From Arion vulgaris (lineage: Eukaryota > Mollusca > Gastropoda > Stylommatophora > Arionidae): a DNA stretch of 64,000 nt. A program made the position numbers and the translations under genes. Location: assembly GCA_020796225.1 (NCBI GenBank), contig CM036755.1:86551803-86615802 (forward strand). Direction: 5' to 3'. Shown here piece by piece: positions 27,401 to 41,281 of the stretch (position 1 is its first letter; each line of letters starts with the position of its first letter). The notes beneath the pieces were generated by a model. The model saw only the letters and a list, made by a program, of their open reading frames with translations. It did not search any database and had not been told where the DNA came from.

Positions 27401-30400
27401 ATATAGCTTGTCTTTGACTGACATGGAGGTTTGGAAATGTGTGTTGTCGTCTCTGTTCATTGTATGTTAGAGACTTGTATGAGTATGTGTGTCCCTGCTA
27501 CCTTGCTAGTATTACACATGTGCAATATTGTACGTGTTAAACAGATGGTACCTCAGTCTATTGTGCCTTGTTCGTAGACGATCAATTGCATAATGTTCTC
27601 CTGTATTAAGTTGGTAGTAGGCATCATCGCTTTAATGTTCTTCTGTATTAAGTTGGTAGTAGGCATCATCGCTTTATTTATGATGCTGGTGATCTCTGAC
27701 CTATTTATTCTTGTAAGAATGCAGCTACAAAGGTATATACATGTATCATTGCAGCTACAAATGTATTTGAATGTATCATTGCAGCTACAAATGTATTTGA
27801 ATGTATCATTGCAGCTACAAATGTATTGGAATGTATCATTGCAAGGTATATGGAACTGCAAGTTATATAGTATTAAAACTAAATTACGAATTATTCAATT
27901 CAAATGTTGTATCAATTCTAACATATGCCAGCGAGAGTTTGAAAATGATTAAAGATATAGAAAACAAGTTGAATGCATTTGAAAATAGATGTCTGCGAAA
28001 AATAATGAATATAAAATGGAACAAAATCAGGAGAAGTTATGAAATCAGAGACATGTCTGGTCAACCACTAGTGACAACTGTTATAAGAGAGGAAGATGGA
28101 GATATGTTGGGCACACCTTGAGGAGAAATGATCAACGAATATCAAAGCAGGCACTGAAGTGGGATGCAAAGGGTTCAAGAAAGAGAGGACGACCTAAGGA
28201 GACCCTGAAACGAACTTTGCTGAGAGGGCAAGAAATATCGGTCTCAGTTCCATGGATGAGATTGAGCGAGTTGCCCAGGATAGAGCGGTATGGAGAAATT
28301 ACTTGCAGGCCCATGTAACGTATAACGGTACGAGAGAAATTATTATAATAATTATTATAGATATGAATGTATCATTGCAGGTACAGCAAGGCTACAACAA
28401 TGGTAACTTTCAATGTGGATTACGATGTAGATGCAGCTGCAGCCATGCCCATCAATGTTATTCTTCAGCTTCAAGCTACGGATGCCCTTGGAGCATCAAG
28501 CCAGGTTCCAGTATACATTAAAATCAGTGATGTTAATGACAACACATGCGAGTTTCGCCCTTTGACTGTAAGCTTATTGTTACATAATAGCTTGTTTTAG
28601 TATTCCCACTTTCTCTCTCTCTTTTTCTCTCTCTCTTTCTCACTTTCTCTCTCTCTCTTTCATTATCACTCTCTGTTTCTCTCTCTCTTTCTCTCTCACT
28701 TTTTCTCTCTCTCTTTCTCCATTTCTCTTTCTCTCTCTGTTTCTCTCTCTCTCTTTCATTCTCACTCGTTCTCTCCCTCTCTTTCTCTCTCTCTCACTTT
28801 ATCTTTATCTCTCTCTTTCTCTCTCTTTCTTTCTCTTTCTCTCTCTCTTTCTCACTCTCTCTCTCTCTTTCTCTCTCTTTCTATTTCTCTCTCTTTCTCT
28901 CTCACTTTGTCTTTCTTTCTTTCTCTCTCCAATTCTTTCTCTCTTTCTCACTTTCTCTTTCTCTCTCTCATTTTCTCTCTCCAATTCTTTCTCTCTCTTT
29001 CTCACTTTCTCTTTCTCTCTCTCACTTTCTCTCGATGGCGATAAGCATGGCATACCATGCAGAAGACACAGTTGAGTGTCACTAGACAAGCACTTGAGTG
29101 GAACCAGTAAGGAGAACGAAAAAGGAGAAATGTACATCTAACATTCAAAATCAAGTACCATCGCCAAAAAAGTGGTGTCTTCTTCTTCTCTTCCACCATT
29201 TACTTCTTTGTGGAAGTGTTGGGGGTGAACCATTGCAAAAAAGTGGTGTGACTATATTAAACACTGTAGTAGTAGTGAAATATACTCTGAAATCTTGAAG
29301 ATATCACAGTTATTCTTTGTTATTCCATTTATGAGCCAGTACTTCTTGATATTCAGATCTTGTGTTTTTACTCTTCTCTGTCCAGGATACTCTAAGACAT
29401 TTTCTGTAACACTTTATTTCAAAAGCTTTCATTTTTGTTATTTAATGTTTATGTTATGGTCCTAGATTCGCATCCATATGTTGTCACAGGGAATATGTAT
29501 GTTCTAAGAAGTCTTACTTTTGTTTCATTGCTTGTGTCATGCCATAGTTTCTTCATACTGGCCACTCTCTGGAAAGCCATGACTAGTCTTCTTCTAACTT
29601 CTTTTGTACATGACATAATTTCTTCATGCTGACTAACCTATGTAAAGCCATGCCTAGTCTTCTTCTAACTTCTTTTGTACATGACATAATTTCTTCATGC
29701 TGACTAACCTATGTAAAGCCATGACTAGCCTTCTTCTAACTTCTTTTGTACATGACATAATTTCTTCATGCTGACTAACCTATGTAAAGCCATGACAAGT
29801 CTTCTTCTAACTTCTTTCGTACAATCTCAATTGTTGTTAATTATAGAGCCACGATTTTAAAAATATGTGACCTTCTCAATGTCTTCATTATTGATGGTAA
29901 TTTTGGGTTGAGATTTTGCTTTGTCGATAGACATAATTTTAGTTTTCTTTGTATTCAGAAAAAGGTTCTGATCTTCGCTGTGTTTTTGACAGACTGAATT
30001 AGATGTTCTAAACCAGTGACACTATTTGAGAGAAGAACTATGTCATCTGTGTACCTTTATTCTGGAATCTTATTTCTACTAATTGTCAACTGAGTTTTGT
30101 ATTATCATTTTTATTAATTTATATTTTATATTAAAATTTTGTTAGTAAATATAAATATAGATTTGAGACTGGGTATCGCTGTCATACCAACACATGATAA
30201 TAGTAGAATTGAAATAATTTCAAATTTTATTACTTTTGAATTTCAGATAGAGGAATGTCAAAGCATAATAAATAAAATTGTAATTTTATCCTAGAATAGT
30301 AATTTTAGCCTAGAATAGTAATGTTATCCTAGAATAATAATGTTATCCTAGAATAGTAATGTTATCCTAGAATAGTAATTTTATCCTAGAATAGTAATGT

Positions 30401-33400
30401 TATCCTAGAATAGTAATTCTTATATACTTCTTCTTTTTCTTCAATTTTCAACTCCAAAGGAAGCATAGGTCTTTAATGAACATCTTCCAGTCCTTCCACT
30501 CTTTTGCCATTCCTTCCAATTCTTTCCACGTCTTGTCTATCCTTGCCTATCAGACTCCAGCTCTCTTCTCCAGGTACTTTCCACGTCTTGTCTATCCTTG
30601 CCTATCAGACTCCAGCTCTCTTCTCCAGGTATTTCTAGATCTTTCCTTACTGCTCTTTCCCTGCCTGGTTTCATAAGCGTTCGCATGTCGACACGGACAC
30701 GATGATTGTGGGTTCACTGCTACACTCGACGTTCCATAAATGAGGAAAGGAGTTGGCCCTAAAACCTCCCGCACACTAAGCCTAGAAATGTTAAATGACT
30801 GTGGCTTCATACCCTAAATTCTGAAAATGCTACAGGAAATTTGTTTTATTTAGTTCGTGGTAGTTAATCGTGTTGGATGTTGACGTAGAATTAAATACAA
30901 TAGAGGGACTGAGATGGTACGAAAAGATGAATTCAGAGAAAGAACTAAGTAAATCTACTTCTTCTTCTTTTGTTGTTATACTGCTACCAGGTTGTTGCCT
31001 AGTGTCGTCACACTGCTACCTGGTTGTTGTCCAGTGTCGTCACACTGCTACCTGGTTGTTGCTCAGTTTCGTCACACTGCTACCTGGTTGTTGCCTAGTG
31101 TCGTCACACTGTTACCGGGTTGTCGCCCAGTGTCGTCACACTGTTACCGGGTTGTTGCCCAGTGTCGTCACACTGCTACCTGGTTGTTGCTCAGTGTCGT
31201 CACACTGCTACCAGGTTGTTGCTCAGTGTCGTCACACTGCTACCTGGTTGTTGCTCAGTGTCGTGGTTTTCGGTTTTTGTCTTGCACTGTTCTGGTGTCT
31301 TGAGTGGTTGTTATTTTTGCTCTTTTACAGGATTCTGCTATGCTATCAAGCTACGTTTTTGTGGTCTTCCTCTCGCCTTCTTTCCTGATGTTCTATCGTA
31401 GAAGACATTGTATTCTGTGGAGTTAAGAGGCATTCTTATTAAGTGGCCAAACCACTTCATTTTTTGTTTCTCAATGTAGTTCAAGCAAGGTTATGTGCCA
31501 ACTTTCTTTCTTATTCTGATGTTGGTGACTGTCTTTTCTGATGTTGTTGGTAACGTTTCGCAGGCTGCGCATTTCACATGTAGTTCTTTTTTTTCCGACT
31601 GCGCTTTGCTCATTGTCCATGTTTGGCTCTGGTAACACAAAGTAGGTATGAAAGTGCTGTTGATCATCTGTTGCTTAGCTATCATTATGATTATTGGGTG
31701 CTTTAACAATGGGGCTAACTGGTATTAAGCAGATACCGGTGTATAAAGAGGTACAGAAGAGAGGCTAGCGATAGATAGGACACATTGAGAAGTCCGACCG
31801 GAAACAGTGCAGGTAGACAATGTTTTGGAACCCCCATGGAAAGAGGTAGGGGAAGGGATACCTGTAGGAGAGACATAGAGACTGATATTAAAAAGATATG
31901 CAAGACGTGGAAGAAGTTGGAAAGGATGGCAAGAGAGAGGACGGCTGGAAGATGTTCGTTAAGACATGTGCTCCGTTGGAAGTTGAAAGGTAAAGAAGAA
32001 GTGGATCGTGTAAGGCTCTTATAAATAACGAAATGTAGAATATTAGACATTTTTAACATAGCCTTTTGAATTACTGATCTCTTCCAGGTGCAGTCATATC
32101 CGGTTAATCAAGGCACGCCACTTGGACGTCTGGGGAAAATACTTGCTGTTGACGACGATCTGACCTCACCAAATAATCTTGTGAGCTATGAAATGGTGAG
32201 GCCCTGCCCCAGAATCAAGCAACTATCTTTCTGCTTACAGCGATGGTACTATTGCATACACAGGTAAAAGTTGTGTGGACTTTCTTATGCGATGTACGAA
32301 AATCTACAAATCTGAAGTGGTCAGACGGATCAAATCAGATCTGGAGAAAACCGTGGTGGAGGCTGCGACAATACTGGGTAAATGTGCGATATGAACAAAG
32401 AAAGGTTTATACAGTATTACATAAGTAAGAAAACATTAATGATTTCATATGTGCGATATGAACAAAGAAAGGTATATACAGTATTACATAAGTAAGGAAA
32501 CATTAATGATTTAATATGTGCAATATGAACAAAGAAAGGTTTATACAGTATTACATAAGTAAGGAAACATTAATGATTTAATATGTGCGATATGAACAAA
32601 GACAGGTATATACAGTATTACATAAGTAAGGAAACATTAATGATTTAATATGTGCGATATGAACAAAGACAGGTATATACAGTATTACATAAGTAAGGAA
32701 ACATTAATGATTTAATATGTGCGATATGAACAAAGACAGGTATATACAGTATTACATAAGTAAGGAAACATTAATGATTTAATATGTGCGATATGAACAA
32801 AGACAGGTATATACAGTATTACATAAGTAAGGAAACATTAATGATTTAATATGAAAATAAACAGCACTCGACGTTTCGGCCATAGATCTTTATCAAGATA
32901 ACAAATAGACACAGAAGACTTAATAAACTATACTATGTGACTTTCTTACGACTTACAGTGATGGTACTATAACATATACATATAGAAGACTTAATAAACT
33001 ATACTATGTGACTTTCTTACGACTTACAGTGATGGTACTATAACATATACATGTAAAACTTGTGTTACTTTCTTACGATTGACAAAAAATGGGTGGCAAC
33101 CGCTAACATAATGATCCATTTTATTTTCAATTCGAAGTAATAGTACCGTCCTTTTCCTCATCATCTTCTTTCTCTTGTGCATTTTTGTTGCTTTCTAAAA
33201 ATAACTACTTATAAACCACACTTTGTAACTTTGACCCAGTAAACTAGTTACAACAGAGATGACGAAGAGTTTTAACCTATAGAGTACGAAAAACCACTTG
33301 ACAAACCGATTGGGTAGTACCAATTTATGGACAAGCCACTTCAGCGCCAAAATTTGCTATTTTGAAAGAAAATTTACAAAATTAATTTGGTGATATTTAT

Positions 33401-36400
33401 TTATAACTAGCAAATTAACCCGGCTCCGCACGGGTGAAAGTTGTTATTAATCCTTGATGAGGAATTAGGTAAGCTTTTCCAAAAGATGTCATCTAATAGC
33501 ATGAATTGTATTTTCTGATATATTTAAAAAGTGGTTTGAATCGGCTATGTCGTTGTTAAACGATTTTAACGGTTCGAGTGGTTCTTGTAATGCTTCACGT
33601 CTAATCAAAGTAGCGTCTTTGCATTCTTTGTAATTATTTTAAAATTTCTATAGTGTAGTTTGAAACAGAAAAGTGAAGCTGTAACGACATGAAAACGCAA
33701 CGATACTAAGGGATGTAATCCATGCCTATGTTGTAGAGGTCATCTGGCAATTTTTGGATAAAATCCCTTTGACTGTGAGCTTTCTTAACCGCATGTTTTT
33801 TTGTAACCAAGATGGTTGACTTAAATGTTGGATAGGACATCAAGAATTCGATTTAAATTAATTTTGAAGCTAATATTGAACCGATTTCGAAACTGTTTCT
33901 TTAGCTCATCTAAATTTAGCCCGAAAAATATTTGTAAGAAATATGGTGAATATTGGTTGTAAACTGAAGGCGTCTATAGGGGACACACATCAGCCTTTAA
34001 GGAATATGTTATAAGATTACTTGTAGGATACCACAGTTGGAATTGTAAAATTGTTTTCAATATTCTGATATATGAAATAGATTTTAGTATTTTTCTCTTC
34101 CACTATTTACTTATTTATAGAAGTGTTGGGAGGGGTGTAGTGATTTTGTCTGAGCTTCTTCTAATGCACTTTGTAAGCTGTTATGCATTTTACTTAAGGC
34201 ATTTTTTTATTCTGTCGCTCCATCTTTTGCGTGGTCTTCCTCTTGCTCTGTACTCGTTCTACTTTTTCTGTGCGGCGCTCTGTGGTTGACGATACCAGGA
34301 CATTCTTGTCAGGTGTTCAAATAATTTAATCGTTTTGTTCTTTTATGTATTGCATGACTGGTTTCACATCCAGTTTTCTAATTTCTACTGTCTCATTAAA
34401 ACGTGTATTCTGAAAAAAAACAGCACGTAAAAACGTGATTTTGGAATACGTATGCTAGTAGTTAAGTCGCAGTGATTATGGCCTGAATAGGGAAGGACAC
34501 TTATGATAAGGAAAGTAAAGTTTCAGATTAACAAATCTCTCACAGATGCCGCAATAGGCGCAACGACAACGTCTGCACAGGTGCCGCAATAGGCGCCACG
34601 ACTACGTCTGGTCCAACATAGAAGCAACAAAGCAAATAGAATGATAGAAGAAATGGCGCTAATATTAAAATGTATAATGTTTGTAAATTCTCAGGCTTGA
34701 TTTCTGACATAAATACGCCACAGTATTACAGTCTTGTAGTCCGATGCAAGGATGGAGGAATACCAAGAAGAACTGCAGATGCAACAGTTGTCCTGACGTA
34801 TATCCCACCGACTACAACTACAACTACTACTACTACAACTACTACAACCCCTACTACAACAACTACGACACCGGCACCCACAACTACTACTACTGAGCAG
34901 TTTGACATCTGGCAGGATTCAACATTTGTTAGTGTATTTGCAGCTTTGATGTGCCTGCTGGCAATAGCACTGTTTGCTGCTATTTATTTATGTTTAAGAT
35001 ATTGCGGAACCATTAGCTCAAGCTCCTTTATAGGTGACAGCGGATTAAAGAATTTTTGTTGTCCTCGGTACGTATCATTTATTGTTCGTATTTTAAACTT
35101 TGAACAAAGGATTCATTATTTTCCGGACTTGTGATAAGAAAAGGTTTAGAACACACTGTGACAACTGGTAAAATTAATGGGAGACAAGACAGAGGAAGAC
35201 AGAGAGAGAATATTAGACATCCTTACTTCATGGCACGGAAGAGCGTCAACATATGAGATGATAACAAATAACAGGGATAGAGACTTAAGGAGATCCATGA
35301 TCGTCTACAACGGTCATTGGGCGTATGTGTTACTGTGACGACTTCTGGGTTACCGCTTGTTTCTGTTGCTTCTACAAGGGGCGTCTGTCCTGGGTTTGAG
35401 CTTGTTTCTGTTGCTTCTACAAGGAGCGTCTGTCCGAATGGATTAGAGGGCGGGCTCCCATTCTCTATCTCTCTCTCTCGATCAAACTTTTTTTTGTGGC
35501 TATTTTTATCTTTCTTATTGTGATATATAAACAGCCGTTGCCAAGAACGTTGTTTTGTTAATTCACATCTTTCAGTACCATTAGGAGCTTTGGTGTCTAT
35601 CCTTTGGTGAAATGTCCGATTTCAACCAGCGTTTACTGGGTTCGCTCTCCGTTAGCATTTTGCTGTCCCCAGCCAACCTACAAGGCAGCAGGTTGATATT
35701 TTCTTTCAGGGTAGCGACTTTTAGACGGCCTGCCCTCCCGGGTTGATGAGCGTCATCTGCCCAAGTAACCAGTCTTTGTGTGGACTACTTGGTTTTCCTG
35801 CCGTCCAGGTTTGTGTACGGTTTGCTCTGCTAGCCTTTGATTGTTCCCAATCAAACTATAAGGCAGCAGTAGTTCCCTGCGAGCGGTAACACGCATTGGA
35901 TTAAACCTCTGCTGGGCTTTCCAGTTTTGTGCACATTTGATTGGTCCGCTCACCCTCAAGCCAGCCACGCCTGCCACGTCATCTCCGCCGTGCACGTTGT
36001 CCACCGGTGGGCCCATCCGTTTATCGTCCGCATGCGTGCTCGCTCTGCCCTGGTACCTGCCTCACCAACTACGTCAGTTCTCACCATGCTCACATTTGTC
36101 TCCAGGCTGTCCGGACCTGGGGCTTAACTCGAACCCTCACCCTTGAGATGGGGGCCCTAGTTTTGCCCCATGTGGGCCCACGTCTCTTCGCTGGATGCAT
36201 CTCTCATTCTATATATTTACTTTTTCGTCCTCCCTCTCCTCAGGGCTAGGAGTTTCGCCGCGTGCAACTCAACTCAGTACCCTACCTTCGGATTCAGAGT
36301 TTCGCCCCATGTGGGCCGACGACTCTTCTTTGGATGCACCCCTCATCCCTTGATTTTTATCCGTCCAACATTTTCCATCAGCCGGGAGAGACGAGCATTA

Positions 36401-39400
36401 ATAGTCACTCTGTAATTCCGCTCGTTTGTGTTTCGAGCGCATCTCATCCAGCGTGAATACCTCTGCATCTCTACCTACACCAGAGTAGCTCTCCCTCGAT
36501 CCCTACCCTCTTAGCCAGACAGGAACCAATATCTGTTATCAGGGTCACCACGTGGAGGTGGTTTAGGATCTTGATTAGTGCCAGCTCACTAATCCTGGCG
36601 CGGCGTTGTCCCATGCGAGAAAGTACGCGGCGAGAAAGTTCGGAAGGAAATTCGTTTCCGTAGGATTTTTACGAAAGGTGAAAATATCAATTCGTTCAGA
36701 AAACAATGGCAAACTACTGAACGTATAAGTGGTGAATAGAAAATCATCAACTTGTTTACCATGGTTGATCGCTATGTCCTGTAAATGATATGCACGATTT
36801 TCATTTTCATCTACCAAATGAGTGATAAAACTACACTATACGTGCATTCTGAGTGATTCATTGAGTATGATCCGAAAAGTGAAGAAAAGTGATCGGAGCA
36901 CACATGGTTACTAATCAAAGTGCAATGAAGATGATCTAATCCATCAATCCATCAATCAATCAATGCAAACTCGAAAATAATAAACAGTCAACCCAACCCA
37001 ACATATACCCAAACAAAAAATATATAGATGAGATCCAACTGCTGTAATTTAATGAAACTGCATTTTGTATTTCAGTAAAAAGTCTAAGAAAGTTGAACCA
37101 TTGGATGGCAACTAGTAAGTAATACTCCTTATATTCTTGTTCTGTGTTCTCCATATTTGAATTACTTTGTTGTTTCCCTTTGAATAACTTTCTACAGATA
37201 CATTAATTACCTCCCATTTCAAATATGTATATTCTCAAAAATATATTAGAAAACCACACGTGTATGGGTATATGTGATCAGCTATATGTACGGTCGGTTC
37301 CCTAGTCTACCAATATTTTATTATCACACACGTGTATGGGTATATGTGATCAGCTATATGTACGGTCGGTTCCCTAGTCTACCAATATTTTATTATCACA
37401 CACGTGTATGGGTATATGTGATCAGTTATATGTACGGTCGGTTCCCTAGTCTACCAATATTTTATTATCACACACGTGTATGGGTATATGTGATCAGTTA
37501 TATGTACGGTCGGTTCCCTAGTCTACCAATATTTTATTATCGTACACCTGTTATGAATTCAGGATATATATGAGACTACAGTAAAACTATTTGATTGGTA
37601 AAACACGTAATCATAATTTACTGTAGTTTTACAAATTACAAAAACAATGACAATATACAGCAATGTTTCGACCAACAAGGCCTTTATGAATTCAGGAGCG
37701 GTCATGGCGCTTAATATAGAACCTCTTACTGATTATTTAGAAATGTTTTCTTTCCTTTCATAGGCGTTCATATGTTAAGGGACGGGGAGAGGAGCGCGTG
37801 GAAGAGGGAGGGGGAGAGAAAGACAACTTTCAAGAGATACCTGATCTTAGTGTAGGTGATATCGAGTTCCTAGTCCTATCGGAGACGGACGATAAAACGC
37901 AGGTCCAGTGTTCAATTTGAGCACATAAAAAGAACCATTGGCAGTTACAAATCGAGAAGAACAGGCTGGAAAACCACTGCCCGAGCAAAATATTTTTTAT
38001 AAAGAATAAAAATAAAATTCCTACAAAATATTGTCCCTATATTAAAAATTACACCAGGGATCCTCGCCGGTGCTATGAATTTCGTGCAATGTCGCTGAGA
38101 TCTTCCTTTGTAAGAAAGAGATCGGAGCACACATGGTTACTCACCGAAGTGCAATGATGATGATCATATTCATTAATCAACCAATCATTTTCTCTATAAT
38201 AATCTATCTAGATAATCAATTCATTTCCCTTTCCATATTTTCTCTTCTTTAGTAACTATTTCTCTTGAGTTTTAATTTGATGACAAATGGACATCTATCA
38301 GTTGTCAGTTATATGAGGACTATCATCATAACACTCCGGACATGTCCACAGGTGCTCCGATCTCCGCCTCAGCAAATCCAGCTGTGTCCAGCGGCCCAAC
38401 TCGCCAGTTCGATGTTGTTTAATCAATCTCTTTGCATATTTAGTATGTCGTTCTTTTCGGGCTGCACCACTATTAACACACATCTCTCTCAATCTGACGC
38501 GAGTGGATTCACAGCCTGAAACTCCTCTGTTTGGAAAGACTCTCTCAATGCCTGAAGAATGTCATTTCGATCCACAGAAGCTCTCTCTGATATTGTAGCC
38601 AAGCCGGCCAATCTATCAGCTCGTTCATTACCCTAACTCCTGCGTGCATTGGGACAAAAAAAGAAGGTGATTTCGCTGATCATTGTCTGTACCAGTACCT
38701 CCACCCACCCAGTTGTGTCTCACCATTCCTGATTCGACTTTACGAATCATGCTCATGGAGTCACTGAATATGAAAACATGAGAGTAGTTGTGAGATGCCA
38801 ACCATTTCACCGCCTCCGTAACCGCTCGAACCTCCATTATCAAACTACTTGTGGTTGTTGCGTAGGTCCCACTGGTCTCTCTTATTATTTTTCCTCCTGA
38901 GCGTGCTGAAAAAACCCACGCACAGCGTTGTTGACGAATGACTGAACCATCGGTGTAAATAACCACATCTGTATCATTGATGATTTCATTCAAGAGGGCC
39001 TCAACCTCAACGTTAATCAGTGATAGATTATTTTGTTCGCAGTTTTTCTTAATAGATGGACAAATAATATCTATCTATGTATGTATTTCCTTCTTGTCCC
39101 ATTTGACACTTGAGGCTTCCACGATAGATTTCCATTGTTGCCGTTTTGCTATCTTTCTACATATTCATTCCCATGTCAGGTCACAATCTTTCAACACTCT
39201 TTCAACAATCTTTCAACAATCTTTCAACAATCTTTCAACTAACTTTCAACAATCTTTCAAAAATCTTTCAACAATCTTTCAACACTCTGTCAACACTCTT
39301 TCAGCACTTCTCCATGCTCCCTCTCCAAGGCAATGCCTCCTTTTCCCATCTGTTCCCCATCGAAGAACTGTCGTAGTCGATGCCCCAATAGGCATATGCC

Positions 39401-41195
39401 CAATCCACCTCCACCTTCCTCTTTTAGCGATGGTCTCTTGTGATGGACATTTATTTGTTATCTTCTCCTTCCTCAGTGATCTCTGGTCATGCGCTTAGTT
39501 TATTACAGACCTCTAACTCGACAGTCAGCTCCAGGTTTAACAAGTCTCCTTCCTCAGTGATCTCTGGTCATGCGCTTAGTTTATTACAGACCTCTAACTG
39601 GACAGTCAGCTCCAGGTTTAACAGGTCTCCTTCCTCAGTGATCTCTGGTCATGCGCTTAGTTTATTACAGACCTCTAACTCGACAGTCAGCTCCAGGTTT
39701 AACAGGTCTCCTTCCTCAGTGATCGCTGGTCATGCGCTTAGTTTATTGCAGACCTCTAGCTCGACAGTCAGCTCCGGGTTTAGCAGGCTTACCCAAATCT
39801 TCTGGGAGTGTCTGGTCGAATTAATTAGAATGCGGCTCCCATGCGGAAGACCCGTGTTCAATTCACGGTAAGGTCAAGGACTTTTTCTGTTGGGGGCATG
39901 AATGAAAAATTATCACCTGAACAGTTTCACGACGACTGGACTAGCCATGCGGACATTAAATTACTCAGGCTCTCGTCCCACTTCTTCTACACCGCCCTAA
40001 TAATTGGTACTACAGACAGAAACAACAGTAACGTAACAACCCAAATCTTAGTTTTTAAAGGTCGACTGGTTGTTTCCACATGTTGCCTCTTAGCTCACCC
40101 AGGAGAGAACAGTCTTAAAGGACATGCTCCAGTGACTGTTCCACCTGATGATACTAACAGACAACTGTTTGACAGATGCAAACCGATATGATTAGTCTGC
40201 AAGAACGATGATCGGGAAAAATTCATTTAAAAAAATTAATATAAAATTAAAAGTTTTTTTAAGATCCATTGATCGGTTCATACGTGGATTGCTCACTGAA
40301 GTACACCAGTGCAACGATAATGGTAATATCAATCAATCAATAAATTAACCATTCATTCATTCAATCAATCAATCAATCACTCACTCAACAATCTTACATA
40401 CAAACACCAAACATGACCACATTTAACCTACCATGTTACTTTTTATTTCAGTTTCAATTCAACAGTACGTACCAACCCGGACTATACCGATGACTATTGG
40501 AAGAAAGGTAACTCTATTAACTAAGTACACACACAGTAATTTCCCCTTGAAATTGCTATCTCACAATCTCCTAGTTAGAAATTCAAAGCTGTACAGTAAT
40601 TTGGGCCTTGTCCAGAATAACTAAATTGCATAGTTTCTAATTTCAGTCCTATCTTCTTCATTTTCGTCCCAGCTGTAATTGATGCCTGGTTTTCTGCATT
40701 TGAATGCAAATGCTACAAAAGAGTACTTAGATTATCAAGGACAGAGAGAAGAACAAATGTTACAAAAGAGTACTTAGAGGATCATGGACAGAGAGAAGAA
40801 CAAATGTTACAAAAGAGTACTTAGAGTATCGTGGACAGTGAGAAGAACAAATGCTACAGAAGAGTACTTAGAGTATCGTGGACAGAGAGAAGAACAAATG
40901 CTACAGAAGAGTACTTAGAGTATCGTGGACAGAGAGAAGAACAAATGCTACAGAAGAGTACTTAGAGTATCAAGGACAGAGAGAAGAACAAATGTTTCTG
41001 TTCTGCAACATCATGATATGAAAGACAGTTGGTTAATAAAGAAAATAAAAACAAGGAAAATTACATATTTCGTACACATCAACAAACATGCGTGCCAAGA
41101 GAAGATAACTCTAGAAGGTACAATGAAATCATTTCTTTGGTTTTATATTCGTTGTGTTAAATGTCTTATCTCCAGAAGTTGATCATTACAACATT

Positions 41196-41240
<45 letters not shown>

Positions 41241-41242
41241 TT

Positions 41243-41281
<39 letters not shown>

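Noticed and set aside
28805..29137. Arg/Glu/Lys-rich minus-strand ORF
   Set aside because: Antisense of the polypyrimidine tract.
32241..32263. 23-nt microexon after a 45-nt intron within exon 12
   Set aside because: It would join in the wrong frame for exon 13; a 1-nt frameshift explains the EC similarity better, though this is not excluded.
37752..37830. Possible extra cadherin exon after CTTTCATAG with basic/Glu-rich text
   Set aside because: The incoming phase would create a stop codon, and the sequence leads straight into a SINE family D copy; exon 14 joins exon 15 cleanly without it.
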